A DNA stretch of 46,807 nt from a virus. The stretch lies in the IMG/VR virus record IMGVR_UViG_3300037189_010352, positions 1 through 46,807 of that record; one strand, 5' to 3'. Shown here one piece after another: positions 1-8,302 of this stretch. Positions within the stretch are counted from its first letter, which is position 1. The number at the start of each line of letters is the position of its first letter. A program made the translations under genes and the position numbers. The notes beneath the pieces are model-generated. The model was not told the DNA's origin. It did not search any database and saw nothing but the letters and a program-made list of their open reading frames with translations.

Positions 1-933
1 AATTGGTTTTTTAACTAAACTGAATTCAAGTAATGGACGACCAAAACCTTCACCTCTAGTTAAATTAACCATAGCTTTTACTTTAGGATGGTTATATAAT
101 TCATTTATTTCTGAATCTGAAAATTCACCATGTAGTAAATAAACATTAGGTAAATCTTTTGAATTAACTGTTTTCTTAATTAGTTTAATACGCTTAAGAA
201 TTTCTTCCCTATCAACATATGATGAACTAACCATTGATGTTTTTAAAATAAGTGCTGGTTTGTTCTTTTTGTTTTTAAATATCTCATAAAACGCCTTAAT
301 TAGTAGGCCAACGTTTTTGCGGTCTTCACCGATATCGCCTTGAATCCAGTGTCCTACGAACAGATAAGCGAAATCTTCCTTGATTGAGTCAAGATTAATA
401 TTCTTGATTTGGTTTCGCTCTATTACTTTATACACATCTAAATTAGCTCCTTCAAATAATACCTCAACAGGTTTTTGAAGCTGTATTGTTCCTTCAATTT
501 GATTTGTTTGTTGATTACGTCTTTCAAATTTACTCTCTTCAAATACTTTTTTAGAATGATTAGATGAAACTAAATTTAAGTTCATTCTATTAAGACCCTC
601 AATCCAATCAGGAGCACAGATAGTAGTTTCAATACCTGCTGTTACACCAATATTATATTTTCCTACAGGTTGAAATTCACTTGGTATTGAAATTTGCATC
701 CATATTTCTGGTTGTTTAGGTAATTGATTATCATGTAGTACATGCTCTACTAAAAATGACCATTCAGGGTTATCTTTACAAAATCCCCAAGGTGTACTTC
801 CCCAACGTTGTGATAATAATTTAACGTTGTATTTATCTGTTTCAATAACAGCTTTAATAACATCTCTCGCTCTAGCACCATATCCTGAATAGGTATCAAA
901 TGGTGATGAGATTATAAATAATGGTTTACTCAT
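1..933 (-). CDS. GT-B glycosyltransferase, C-terminus cut by window edge
   Basis: The reading frame begins with ATG at 933 and stays open for 311 codons to the window edge, so the C-terminus is missing. The protein begins MSKPLFIISSPFDTYSGYGA, a Rossmann-type beta strand followed by a glycine-rich loop as in family 4 glycosyltransferases. Near the truncated end it has LTRGEGFGRPLLEFSLVKKP, matching the E-x7-E nucleotide-sugar-binding motif of GT4 enzymes. It would transfer a sugar from an activated donor; the acceptor cannot be read from sequence. It starts 12 nt after the stop of a second GT-B enzyme and is probably co-transcribed and translationally linked with it. The start is preceded by the AATAAGTTAT-type A/T-rich element found before several genes here. 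Fold assignment is fairly sure; substrate is unknown. Confidence 0.8.
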   Translation of the reverse strand, partial: MSKPLFIISSPFDTYSGYGARARDVIKAVIETDKYNVKLLSQRWGSTPWGFCKDNPEWSFLVEHVLHDNQLPKQPEIWMQISIPSEFQPVGKYNIGVTAGIETTICAPDWIEGLNRMNLNLVSSNHSKKVFEESKFERRNQQTNQIEGTIQLQKPVEVLFEGANLDVYKVIERNQIKNINLDSIKEDFAYLFVGHWIQGDIGEDRKNVGLLIKAFYEIFKNKKNKPALILKTSMVSSSYVDREEILKRIKLIKKTVNSKDLPNVYLLHGEFSDSEINELYNHPKVKAMVNLTRGEGFGRPLLEFSLVKKPI

Positions 934-945
934 ATAACTTATTTT

Positions 946-2379
946 TTAATATACTAATTTATGGTTTACAGTATTGTCTTTAACTTCATTACAATTTATT
1001 AATTCATATTTTTCTCTTGGTTTCCAAGTATCAAACAAAATATCAAACGCTTCTATCACTCGTTTACCTTGTTCTTCTCCTGTAAATCCAGCTTCTTCTC
1101 CAATCGCCCATTCTCTACCTTTCAATCCTATACGTCTTAATTCTTCTCTACCTAAATTATAAACATTCATAATTTGAGCGGCAGCGTCTTCTGCGGTACA
1201 TCTATCATCCCAAATATAAGGAGTAACTGGAGAACCTACAATTGAACGATTAGTTGGGAATACTGGAAATGCCCATTCACCGCATTCTTTTACAGTACCA
1301 TTATGGTTAGAAGGAAAATCAGCATCAAAATCAATCCATTTATTTTCTTTAGAGAAACGCATTTGATCTTGCATTCCACCTGTTACGTTTGCTATAATTG
1401 GACGACCAGCTAATATGGCTTCAGTTAAACTTAATCCCCATCCTTCATTTGAAGTTAATAGTATTTGAGCATCAGAACAATTATATAATAAGTTCATTTC
1501 TGCTGTATTGTATCTATTTGTAGAGAAATATACGTTGTATTGGTCTCCATTAAGAAATAATTCTCTAACAGCTTCTAAATCAGTACCATGTTCACTTACA
1601 ATTTCAGTATGTAAAACAAAAGCACATTTTTTAGCTTTTTCTGGTGATAATTGATCTATAAACAATCTGTATGCTAACATAGCATCTGGGATTTGTTTAC
1701 GTCTAATATTTCGAGAATTAAAAAATAATACAAAATCATATTCTTTATTTCCAAATAAATTTCTTTTAAATTGAACTAAACTAGGATCTTTTTCATCAAG
1801 CGGTTTCATAAGCTCATGATTTAAACCATGAGGTACATACTTAATAATTCTATTTTTAGCTTTATCGCCTAATACTAATTTATTAATATTAACAGTTTGT
1901 TTTGAGATACCCATCAATAAATCACAGGCTTCATAAAATGCTCTGTTATATAATGGTGCCGGATAATCATCCCAAATGTTTAAATAAGCAATAGGAATTT
2001 TCTTTCTTATTTCATTTTCAATCTGGAAAATATGAATGAAATAACGTGGATCAGTGATTAACATCAATGCATCTGGTTTTTCAATTTCAATTAATTGTCT
2101 AATTAATTCTTGACTACCATATCCACTTACTGGGTAAAGCATAACGTTTGAATCTGTCAAACCGGTTGTAGTGTTGGTATCTTGAGATAAATCAAATCGT
2201 TTACCTTCATCTGGGTGCTGTATTGATCCTCCAATTGTGACCCAATTAAAATGTTGTGCTGTATGTAGGACAATTTCTCTTCCTACAGTTGCTACTCCAC
2301 TATGAACACGAATGTCATCTGTGATTAGCATTATTTTTTTCCTCTTTTCTGGAGGTAAATACGAAAACGTTGAATTCAT
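946..2379 (-). CDS. GT-B family 4 glycosyltransferase
   Basis: The protein has 477 residues, a normal size for a two-domain GT-B enzyme. Its N-terminus contains KIMLITDDIRVHSGVATVGR, the first Rossmann strand and donor/acceptor loop. The C-terminal half carries NEGWGLSLTEAILAGRPI followed by ANVTGGMQDQ, the conserved E-x7-E motif of GT4 (glycosyl transferases group 1). ATG at 2379 is preceded by TAAAATAAGTTAT. The gene is the first of a tandem pair of glycosyltransferases. Candidate acceptors are modified DNA bases, virion proteins or host surface glycans. The neighbouring genes are DNA-metabolism genes, but no hydroxymethylase was seen in the window, so a T4-like glucosylation of hydroxymethylcytosine cannot be claimed. 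Confidence 0.85.
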   Translation of the reverse strand: MNSTFSYLPPEKRKKIMLITDDIRVHSGVATVGREIVLHTAQHFNWVTIGGSIQHPDEGKRFDLSQDTNTTTGLTDSNVMLYPVSGYGSQELIRQLIEIEKPDALMLITDPRYFIHIFQIENEIRKKIPIAYLNIWDDYPAPLYNRAFYEACDLLMGISKQTVNINKLVLGDKAKNRIIKYVPHGLNHELMKPLDEKDPSLVQFKRNLFGNKEYDFVLFFNSRNIRRKQIPDAMLAYRLFIDQLSPEKAKKCAFVLHTEIVSEHGTDLEAVRELFLNGDQYNVYFSTNRYNTAEMNLLYNCSDAQILLTSNEGWGLSLTEAILAGRPIIANVTGGMQDQMRFSKENKWIDFDADFPSNHNGTVKECGEWAFPVFPTNRSIVGSPVTPYIWDDRCTAEDAAAQIMNVYNLGREELRRIGLKGREWAIGEEAGFTGEEQGKRVIEAFDILFDTWKPREKYELINCNEVKDNTVNHKLVY

Positions 2380-2401
2380 ATAACTTATTTTAATTTAATT
2401 T

Positions 2402-2599
2402 TTAATTTTTTTCTGATTTAATTTCAATGTTAGTGTGATTATGTAATTGCTTTCGAAACTCCGGATCTGTTACATATAGATGCATTGCTCTGTCTGCTAA
2501 TTTCTGAAATGAGAATTTGTATTTAACACATGAAATACGAAACTCATCCCATATTGTGCTACTAATTTTAACACTGGTTAATACTTGTGTATCTTTCAT
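2402..2599 (-). CDS. small ribbon-helix-helix-like protein
   Basis: This is a 65-residue protein starting MKDTQVLTSVKISSTIWDEF and continuing with a predicted two-helix stretch ending in a charged tail. The short strand with alternating polar residues followed by two helices (F-S-F-Q-K-L-A-D-R-A) is what a MetJ/CopG-type ribbon-helix-helix DNA-binding protein looks like, and I infer that fold. A longer frame upstream exists, but it would overlap the 3' end of the nuclease gene and precede the ATATATTTATA element, so I chose the ATG at 2599, directly downstream of that element. It may be a phage transcription regulator or a small DNA-binding protein; no target is visible. Confidence 0.65.
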   Translation of the reverse strand: MKDTQVLTSVKISSTIWDEFRISCVKYKFSFQKLADRAMHLYVTDPEFRKQLHNHTNIEIKSEKN

Positions 2600-2620
2600 A
2601 GGTTTAATTTTATATTGTTG

Positions 2621-2632
2621 TATATAAATATA
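2621..2632 (-). promoter_or_regulatory. late-type promoter motif before the RHH-like gene
   Basis: The sense strand reads CATATATTTATATACAACAA, 21 nt before the ATG at 2599. Almost the same 20-base string precedes the gp26-like gene at 40720, although the two regions are otherwise unrelated, so the motif is likely functional. No TTTGG element lies 19 nt upstream. Confidence 0.5.
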
Positions 2633-2639
2633 TGCTAAT

Positions 2640-3590
2640 TTATGAAGACACCCCCTTATCACAAAATTCTTTTTTATTAAAGGGACAGTATAAACAGTTA
2701 TCACGGCTTGGATTAACAGCATAATGGTTATCTTTGTGTTTACCATTTTCATTAAACGCTTCTTCAATAAAGTCAGTAACCGCTTTTGTTGCTTTACTTA
2801 GTTTAATCTTACCACTAGCCGGAGAGAATATTTGTATACGTTTTTGAGCAAATTCTGATTCTTCCCATATTTTTCTTTTAACAATAAAGAATTCAACTTG
2901 AATATTATCTACAGGAATATCATATATCTGACTAAAATACTGTTTGTACAGTATAAGTTGGAATTGTTTTAGTTCATCTTTTTTAGCTTTATCATTCCAT
3001 CCTCGAGTACTAGTTTTAATATCTATAATCTTGATAGTGTGTGTAGCTTCATGATATAATACTAAGTCTAAATAACCTTTATAAATTACATTTTTATATT
3101 TAGGATGAGGAGCGAGTTGAATAGGCACTTCACATCCTACTAGATACCAATCTTTCTTACTAAAGTATGCTCCTTTTTTCTTTTTAAAGAAATCTAAAAT
3201 AGCTAAACCGTCTTCATAAAATTCTCTTAGTTCAATTGGATTACTAAAATGTATATTTTTATTTGACTCATATTCTTTTCTATATACTTCTCCTAATTTG
3301 TCTTGAAAATATGATTCTATATCAATCCTATCAGCTTCAGCTCCACTTATTTCATACATCACAGTAATATAATGCTGTAACGTTTCATGTAACGCTGTTC
3401 CAAACACCGCATGAACAGAAGGTCCAGAGATATAATTACCATCTTTATATTGTAGTTCCCATTTTTTAGGACAAGAACGAAATATAGACATTTGACTATA
3501 AGATATAGTTTTCATGTAACTGTAATCCATTTCTGGAAATTCATGTGTTTGAATTTCTTTTATTAGTCCTGGTATTTTCTTTTTGCTCAA
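2640..3590 (-). CDS. RecB/Cas4-type PD-(D/E)XK nuclease with Fe-S cysteines
   Basis: The 316-residue protein has the layout of RecB-family single-domain exonucleases. An early Cys lies in RSCPKKWEL (about residue 38), an HxxL-type helix in GTALHETLQHY, the metal-binding Asp in YLDLVLYHE, and the catalytic lysine in IKIIDIKTSTRG (about residue 192; D-x-K rather than E-x-K). The C-terminus has CLYCPFNKKEFC, which together with the first Cys makes the four-cysteine Fe-S cluster set known from AddB and Cas4. The start codon is TTG at 3590, 4 nt after the stop of the preceding gene; the next in-frame ATG is at about residue 21 and would still keep the first cysteine. The role is presumably DNA end processing during replication/recombination. 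Confidence 0.8.
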   Translation of the reverse strand: MSKKKIPGLIKEIQTHEFPEMDYSYMKTISYSQMSIFRSCPKKWELQYKDGNYISGPSVHAVFGTALHETLQHYITVMYEISGAEADRIDIESYFQDKLGEVYRKEYESNKNIHFSNPIELREFYEDGLAILDFFKKKKGAYFSKKDWYLVGCEVPIQLAPHPKYKNVIYKGYLDLVLYHEATHTIKIIDIKTSTRGWNDKAKKDELKQFQLILYKQYFSQIYDIPVDNIQVEFFIVKRKIWEESEFAQKRIQIFSPASGKIKLSKATKAVTDFIEEAFNENGKHKDNHYAVNPSRDNCLYCPFNKKEFCDKGVSS

Positions 3591-3594
3591 AATA

Positions 3595-3960
3595 TTATTT
3601 CCATTTATTTCTTAAAACTAGCATTGCTATAATTCCGTAATTAGCTAAATCAATAAAACTGTCTATCATTGACTCGCCCTCTACATAATTTTGTCCGTTA
3701 CGTTTGATTAAATTTTTTAACCTATTAATTTTATCATTACATCGTAACCAAATCCCCATTGTTGATAATTTAATATCTTCTTCATTTTCTAAAGTTGATC
3801 CTAAAGCAACGTTTTGTAATCCATAATCAAGCATTTTTTTAGCAAAAAGTTCATATTGTTCTGCTTGAATTTGTTTAAAACTCTCAGCTAAAGAAGGATA
3901 TGTTTGTTCAAAATCGTTAATTGCTTTTTCCTTTCCAGAATCTAGTTTATTTTTTCTCAT
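3595..3960 (-). CDS. DUF1599/Nmad1-like all-alpha protein
   Basis: This is a 121-residue, largely helical protein. The segment KLSTMGIWLRCNDKINRLKN followed by EGESMIDSFIDLANYGI resembles the DUF1599 (nucleotide modification associated domain 1) family, an all-alpha group related to MazG-like nucleotide hydrolases; the EGES and D-L-A-N-Y motifs are the recognisable parts. The assignment is from memory of the family and is moderate. The gene overlaps the end of the gp62-like gene by 4 nt and is followed 4 nt later by the nuclease, so it belongs to the clamp-loader operon. It may act on nucleotides, which would fit a phage with modified DNA, but that is inference. Confidence 0.6.
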   Translation of the reverse strand: MRKNKLDSGKEKAINDFEQTYPSLAESFKQIQAEQYELFAKKMLDYGLQNVALGSTLENEEDIKLSTMGIWLRCNDKINRLKNLIKRNGQNYVEGESMIDSFIDLANYGIIAMLVLRNKWK

Positions 3961-4385
3961 AATATTAAATCTTTTAATAATTTTTTCTGTTCTTTTTCAT
4001 CTACCCCATGCTTAGTCAAAATACTTATAACACCATCTTTACCTAAAAAATGAGAATATTCTTCTGCTTCTCCAAGAGATATAGTGTACTCTTTAGCTAT
4101 ATATTGTAAAAGAGCATCTGACGTACGTTTTTTAGACGATTTAATATATTTTAACCAAACGTTTTTTTTAGGTATCATATCACAATATATTCTATATATT
4201 TTTTCTTTTTCGTTGTATGGGATTGTTTGTATGTAATTAGTTATATCAATGTAATCTTTATTCATTGATAGATATCTGTGTATCATATAAACATTAAATG
4301 AAGCTCTATCATCTTCACTGAACGAGCTCCATTTACGTTTATTTACTGTAATTTCTTTAATCCAGTCAAATAATGTCAATGCCAT
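3957..4385 (-). CDS. clamp-loader small subunit, gp62-like
   Basis: The protein has 142 residues and lies directly downstream of the clamp-loader ATPase, as gp62 follows gp44 in T4-type phages. The start LTLFDWIKEITVNKRKWSSF, the motif FNVYMIHRYLSM, and the later IPKKNVWLKYIKS agree with the gp62 family of T4-like phages. The C-terminal half is helical and lysine/glutamate-rich. Together with gp44 it would form the ATP-driven loader for the clamp encoded at 7513-8259. It overlaps the start of the next gene by 4 nt, which points to translational coupling, and shares a base with the end of the gene before it. Confidence 0.8.
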   Translation of the reverse strand: MALTLFDWIKEITVNKRKWSSFSEDDRASFNVYMIHRYLSMNKDYIDITNYIQTIPYNEKEKIYRIYCDMIPKKNVWLKYIKSSKKRTSDALLQYIAKEYTISLGEAEEYSHFLGKDGVISILTKHGVDEKEQKKLLKDLIL

Positions 4386-4633
4386 TAATTGTTTTCTTTG
4401 GTTTCAAATTCTTCTCTTAATTCTTTAGGCAGCAACTCAGTTAGAATATGTCCTGTCTCAACATCATAAAATACTGGGATTGGGATAATAGCGTCTTCTG
4501 GGGTACCAGCTACGAATTTAGAAATCTTTTTTAAAATCACACCTTCGGCAAATATACAATTTCCTTCAGGTGAGTATACAGTTTGTGCTGATTTTAAATC
4601 AATGTTCAGCTTCATTTTGTTTTGGTTTTCCAT
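4385..4633 (-). CDS. conserved small protein between gp44 and gp62
   Basis: I do not recognise this 82-residue protein. It begins MENQNKMKLNIDLKSAQTVY and is predominantly beta, with a hydrophobic middle (FAEGVILKKISKFVAG, IIPIPVFYD) and an acidic C-terminus. ATG at 4633 is chosen because it is 1 nt after the clamp-loader stop; an in-frame extension to 4663 would only overlap that gene. It sits inside the clamp-loader operon, where T4-type phages often have RegA nearby, but it is shorter than RegA and I see no RegA motif. A replication-associated role is only inferred from position. Confidence 0.7.
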   Translation of the reverse strand: MENQNKMKLNIDLKSAQTVYSPEGNCIFAEGVILKKISKFVAGTPEDAIIPIPVFYDVETGHILTELLPKELREEFETKENN

Positions 4634-4634
4634 A

Positions 4635-5543
4635 TTATATATTTTGTAAAATTTTACTAACACACGCCATAAAACATAATTCTTGATCTATACGTGACAT
4701 TGAATGGTATTTATATTCTTCAATTATAATAGTAATTATACCACTATTTTTAGCATATTGATCTATTGTATCATATAAAAATCTGTAAAGATCGGTATAA
4801 TCGCTTAAATCGGCATCTGCTAACACTTGGCGTATTACATTAAATGACTTTGAATTTGGTTTTTTAAGTTCATTTAATATATGATCTTTATAATCATCTG
4901 ATACTATTATAGAATTATCTAATTTAATTTCATTATTAATAGTATATTTTTGACAAGCATTAATAATGCGTCTAAAGTCAGGATAGAATTTTTTAATTAT
5001 ATTTACAATATCTTCTATTGTATGTTTAATATCTTCTTTATTTAGGATATTATCTATATGTTGCGCTATAATTTTTTTAGAAGGCGGTTCTAAATCAAAT
5101 TCTTGACACCTGCTACGAAGTGGTTCAATTAAACGTTCTGGGTAGTTACCGGTCAGTATGAAACGAGTATTAATACTATATGTTTCCATCATGTTAAGTA
5201 ACATTACTTGTGACGCTTGAAGTATATGAGTTGCTTCGTCTAATATTACTATTTTAAGTGGTTTGAATGATCCTGCAGATGCAAACGAACCAACTTTATC
5301 TCTCATAACATCTATACTTCGTTCATCAACAGCATTAAGAAATAAATAATCGCAATTAATATTCTTAGCTAATATTTTTGCAAGTGTTGTTTTTCCTGAT
5401 CCAGGTCGTCCTGCTAGAAGGATATGAGGTATATCTTGGTTATCTATAAACTCTTGAAATTTAGCTCTATTTTCATTTGAGCAAACATATCCTTCTAGAG
5501 TATCAGGACGATACTTTTCATTTAATATTGTGTGTTGTTTCAT
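4635..5543 (-). CDS. clamp-loader ATPase, gp44-like
   Basis: This 302-residue AAA+ protein has a Walker A motif GRPGSGKTTLAK (about residue 45), a Walker B IVILDEATHI, sensor 1 RFILTGN and the SRC arginine-finger motif in EPLRSRCQEFDL. These are the hallmarks of DNA polymerase clamp-loader ATPases, and the size fits T4 gp44. It opens and closes the sliding clamp around primed DNA in complex with the small subunit encoded downstream. The Walker B has DEAT rather than the DEAD/DECD form common in this family. The ATG at 5543 is preceded by AAAAATAAGTT, the recurring pre-start element of this phage, and follows the GroEL gene by 20 nt. Confidence 0.92.
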   Translation of the reverse strand: MKQHTILNEKYRPDTLEGYVCSNENRAKFQEFIDNQDIPHILLAGRPGSGKTTLAKILAKNINCDYLFLNAVDERSIDVMRDKVGSFASAGSFKPLKIVILDEATHILQASQVMLLNMMETYSINTRFILTGNYPERLIEPLRSRCQEFDLEPPSKKIIAQHIDNILNKEDIKHTIEDIVNIIKKFYPDFRRIINACQKYTINNEIKLDNSIIVSDDYKDHILNELKKPNSKSFNVIRQVLADADLSDYTDLYRFLYDTIDQYAKNSGIITIIIEEYKYHSMSRIDQELCFMACVSKILQNI

Positions 5544-5563
5544 AACTTATTTTTATTCTAAAT

Positions 5564-7481
<1,918 letters not shown>

Positions 7482-7498
7482 TTTAATAACTTGTTTTG

Positions 7499-7508
7499 TA
7501 TAAATATA
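7499..7508 (-). promoter_or_regulatory. candidate promoter of groES-groEL
   Basis: The sense strand reads AATATATTTATACAAAACAA, 17 nt before the groES ATG. It matches the ATATTTATA element seen before tail genes and lacks the TTTGG box at the expected distance. It would allow the chaperonin pair to be expressed separately from the clamp gene. Confidence 0.45.
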
Positions 7509-7512
7509 TTGT

Positions 7513-8259
7513 TTATAATTCTTTTGCAACTAAATAATAAGTACTTATTAAGGTTTTTCCTTCAGTATTAAATTCTAATTTCATAATACCATCTAAACTA
7601 ATAGACATAGCTCCAAAGAACATATCTTTATTAGCTGACATTATTTCTCTAATCATATCTGAATTGTATTGTACTTTAAAATCTTCTGGTATGTTTGTTG
7701 TTTTTACGTCTGATAGGAAGAATGAAACTTTATTAGCGTGTTCTACATTACCTCCAAATTCCATTTCAAGAATATATTCTCCATCTTCATTACGTGATGG
7801 TTTAATAACTACAGTCTCACTTTCTGCAACCGCTGTTTTAGCTTTAACTATTAAATTTATACTTTCATTATCAAGTAATGCTTTAATATTAAAATTAATA
7901 TCACCTATAATATCACCAGACTTAGGTATAATCATTAAATCAGCTAATGAATAATTTACTGTAAAGCTGTTATCAGATATAATAAGTTTATATGGAGTAG
8001 TTTTATGTTTAGTATAACTTAAATCTAATTGACCATTAGTAATATTAATTAGTTTATTAAGTTGAGTTGTATTACTAATTCCTACTTTAGAATCTTCTAA
8101 TGGAAAATCAAGTAATGTAACATTACCAAGCATTTCTTTAGATGGAGATGTAAATTTAACGTTTAATATATTGTCTTTAACCTCCCATATAACAGCTTCA
8201 TTCACACCATTTAAATAGTATTTAGATATAGCAGAGGTAAAATATTGTTTTTGTATCAT
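7513..8259 (-). CDS. DNA polymerase sliding clamp, gp45-like
   Basis: The protein has 248 residues from ATG at 8259 (MIQKQYFTSAISKYYLNGVN), near the 228 of T4 gp45. It is a beta-rich protein with a repeated two-domain character, contains SPSKEMLGNVTLLDF and ends in MKLEFNTEGKTLISTYYLVA. Sequence identity with T4 gp45 is low by eye, so the call leans on size, beta pattern and position between the family B polymerase and the clamp loader. It would form a trimeric ring tethering the polymerase to DNA. A strong host-type promoter lies just upstream and leaves only about 6 nt between the -7 box and ATG, so the transcript is probably leaderless or nearly so. Confidence 0.8.
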   Translation of the reverse strand: MIQKQYFTSAISKYYLNGVNEAVIWEVKDNILNVKFTSPSKEMLGNVTLLDFPLEDSKVGISNTTQLNKLINITNGQLDLSYTKHKTTPYKLIISDNSFTVNYSLADLMIIPKSGDIIGDINFNIKALLDNESINLIVKAKTAVAESETVVIKPSRNEDGEYILEMEFGGNVEHANKVSFFLSDVKTTNIPEDFKVQYNSDMIREIMSANKDMFFGAMSISLDGIMKLEFNTEGKTLISTYYLVAKEL

Positions 8260-8265
8260 AATATG

Positions 8266-8297
8266 TAAATATAAGTAAGAAATTTTAGGTAACCAAA
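8266..8297 (-). promoter_or_regulatory. host-type promoter of the sliding-clamp gene
   Basis: The sense strand has TTTGG (8293-8297), 19 nt, then TATATTTA (8266-8273). This fits the Bacteroidota -33/-7 promoter. The ATG at 8259 begins only 6 nt after the -7 box. Confidence 0.75.
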
Positions 8298-8302
8298 CTT
8301 TT

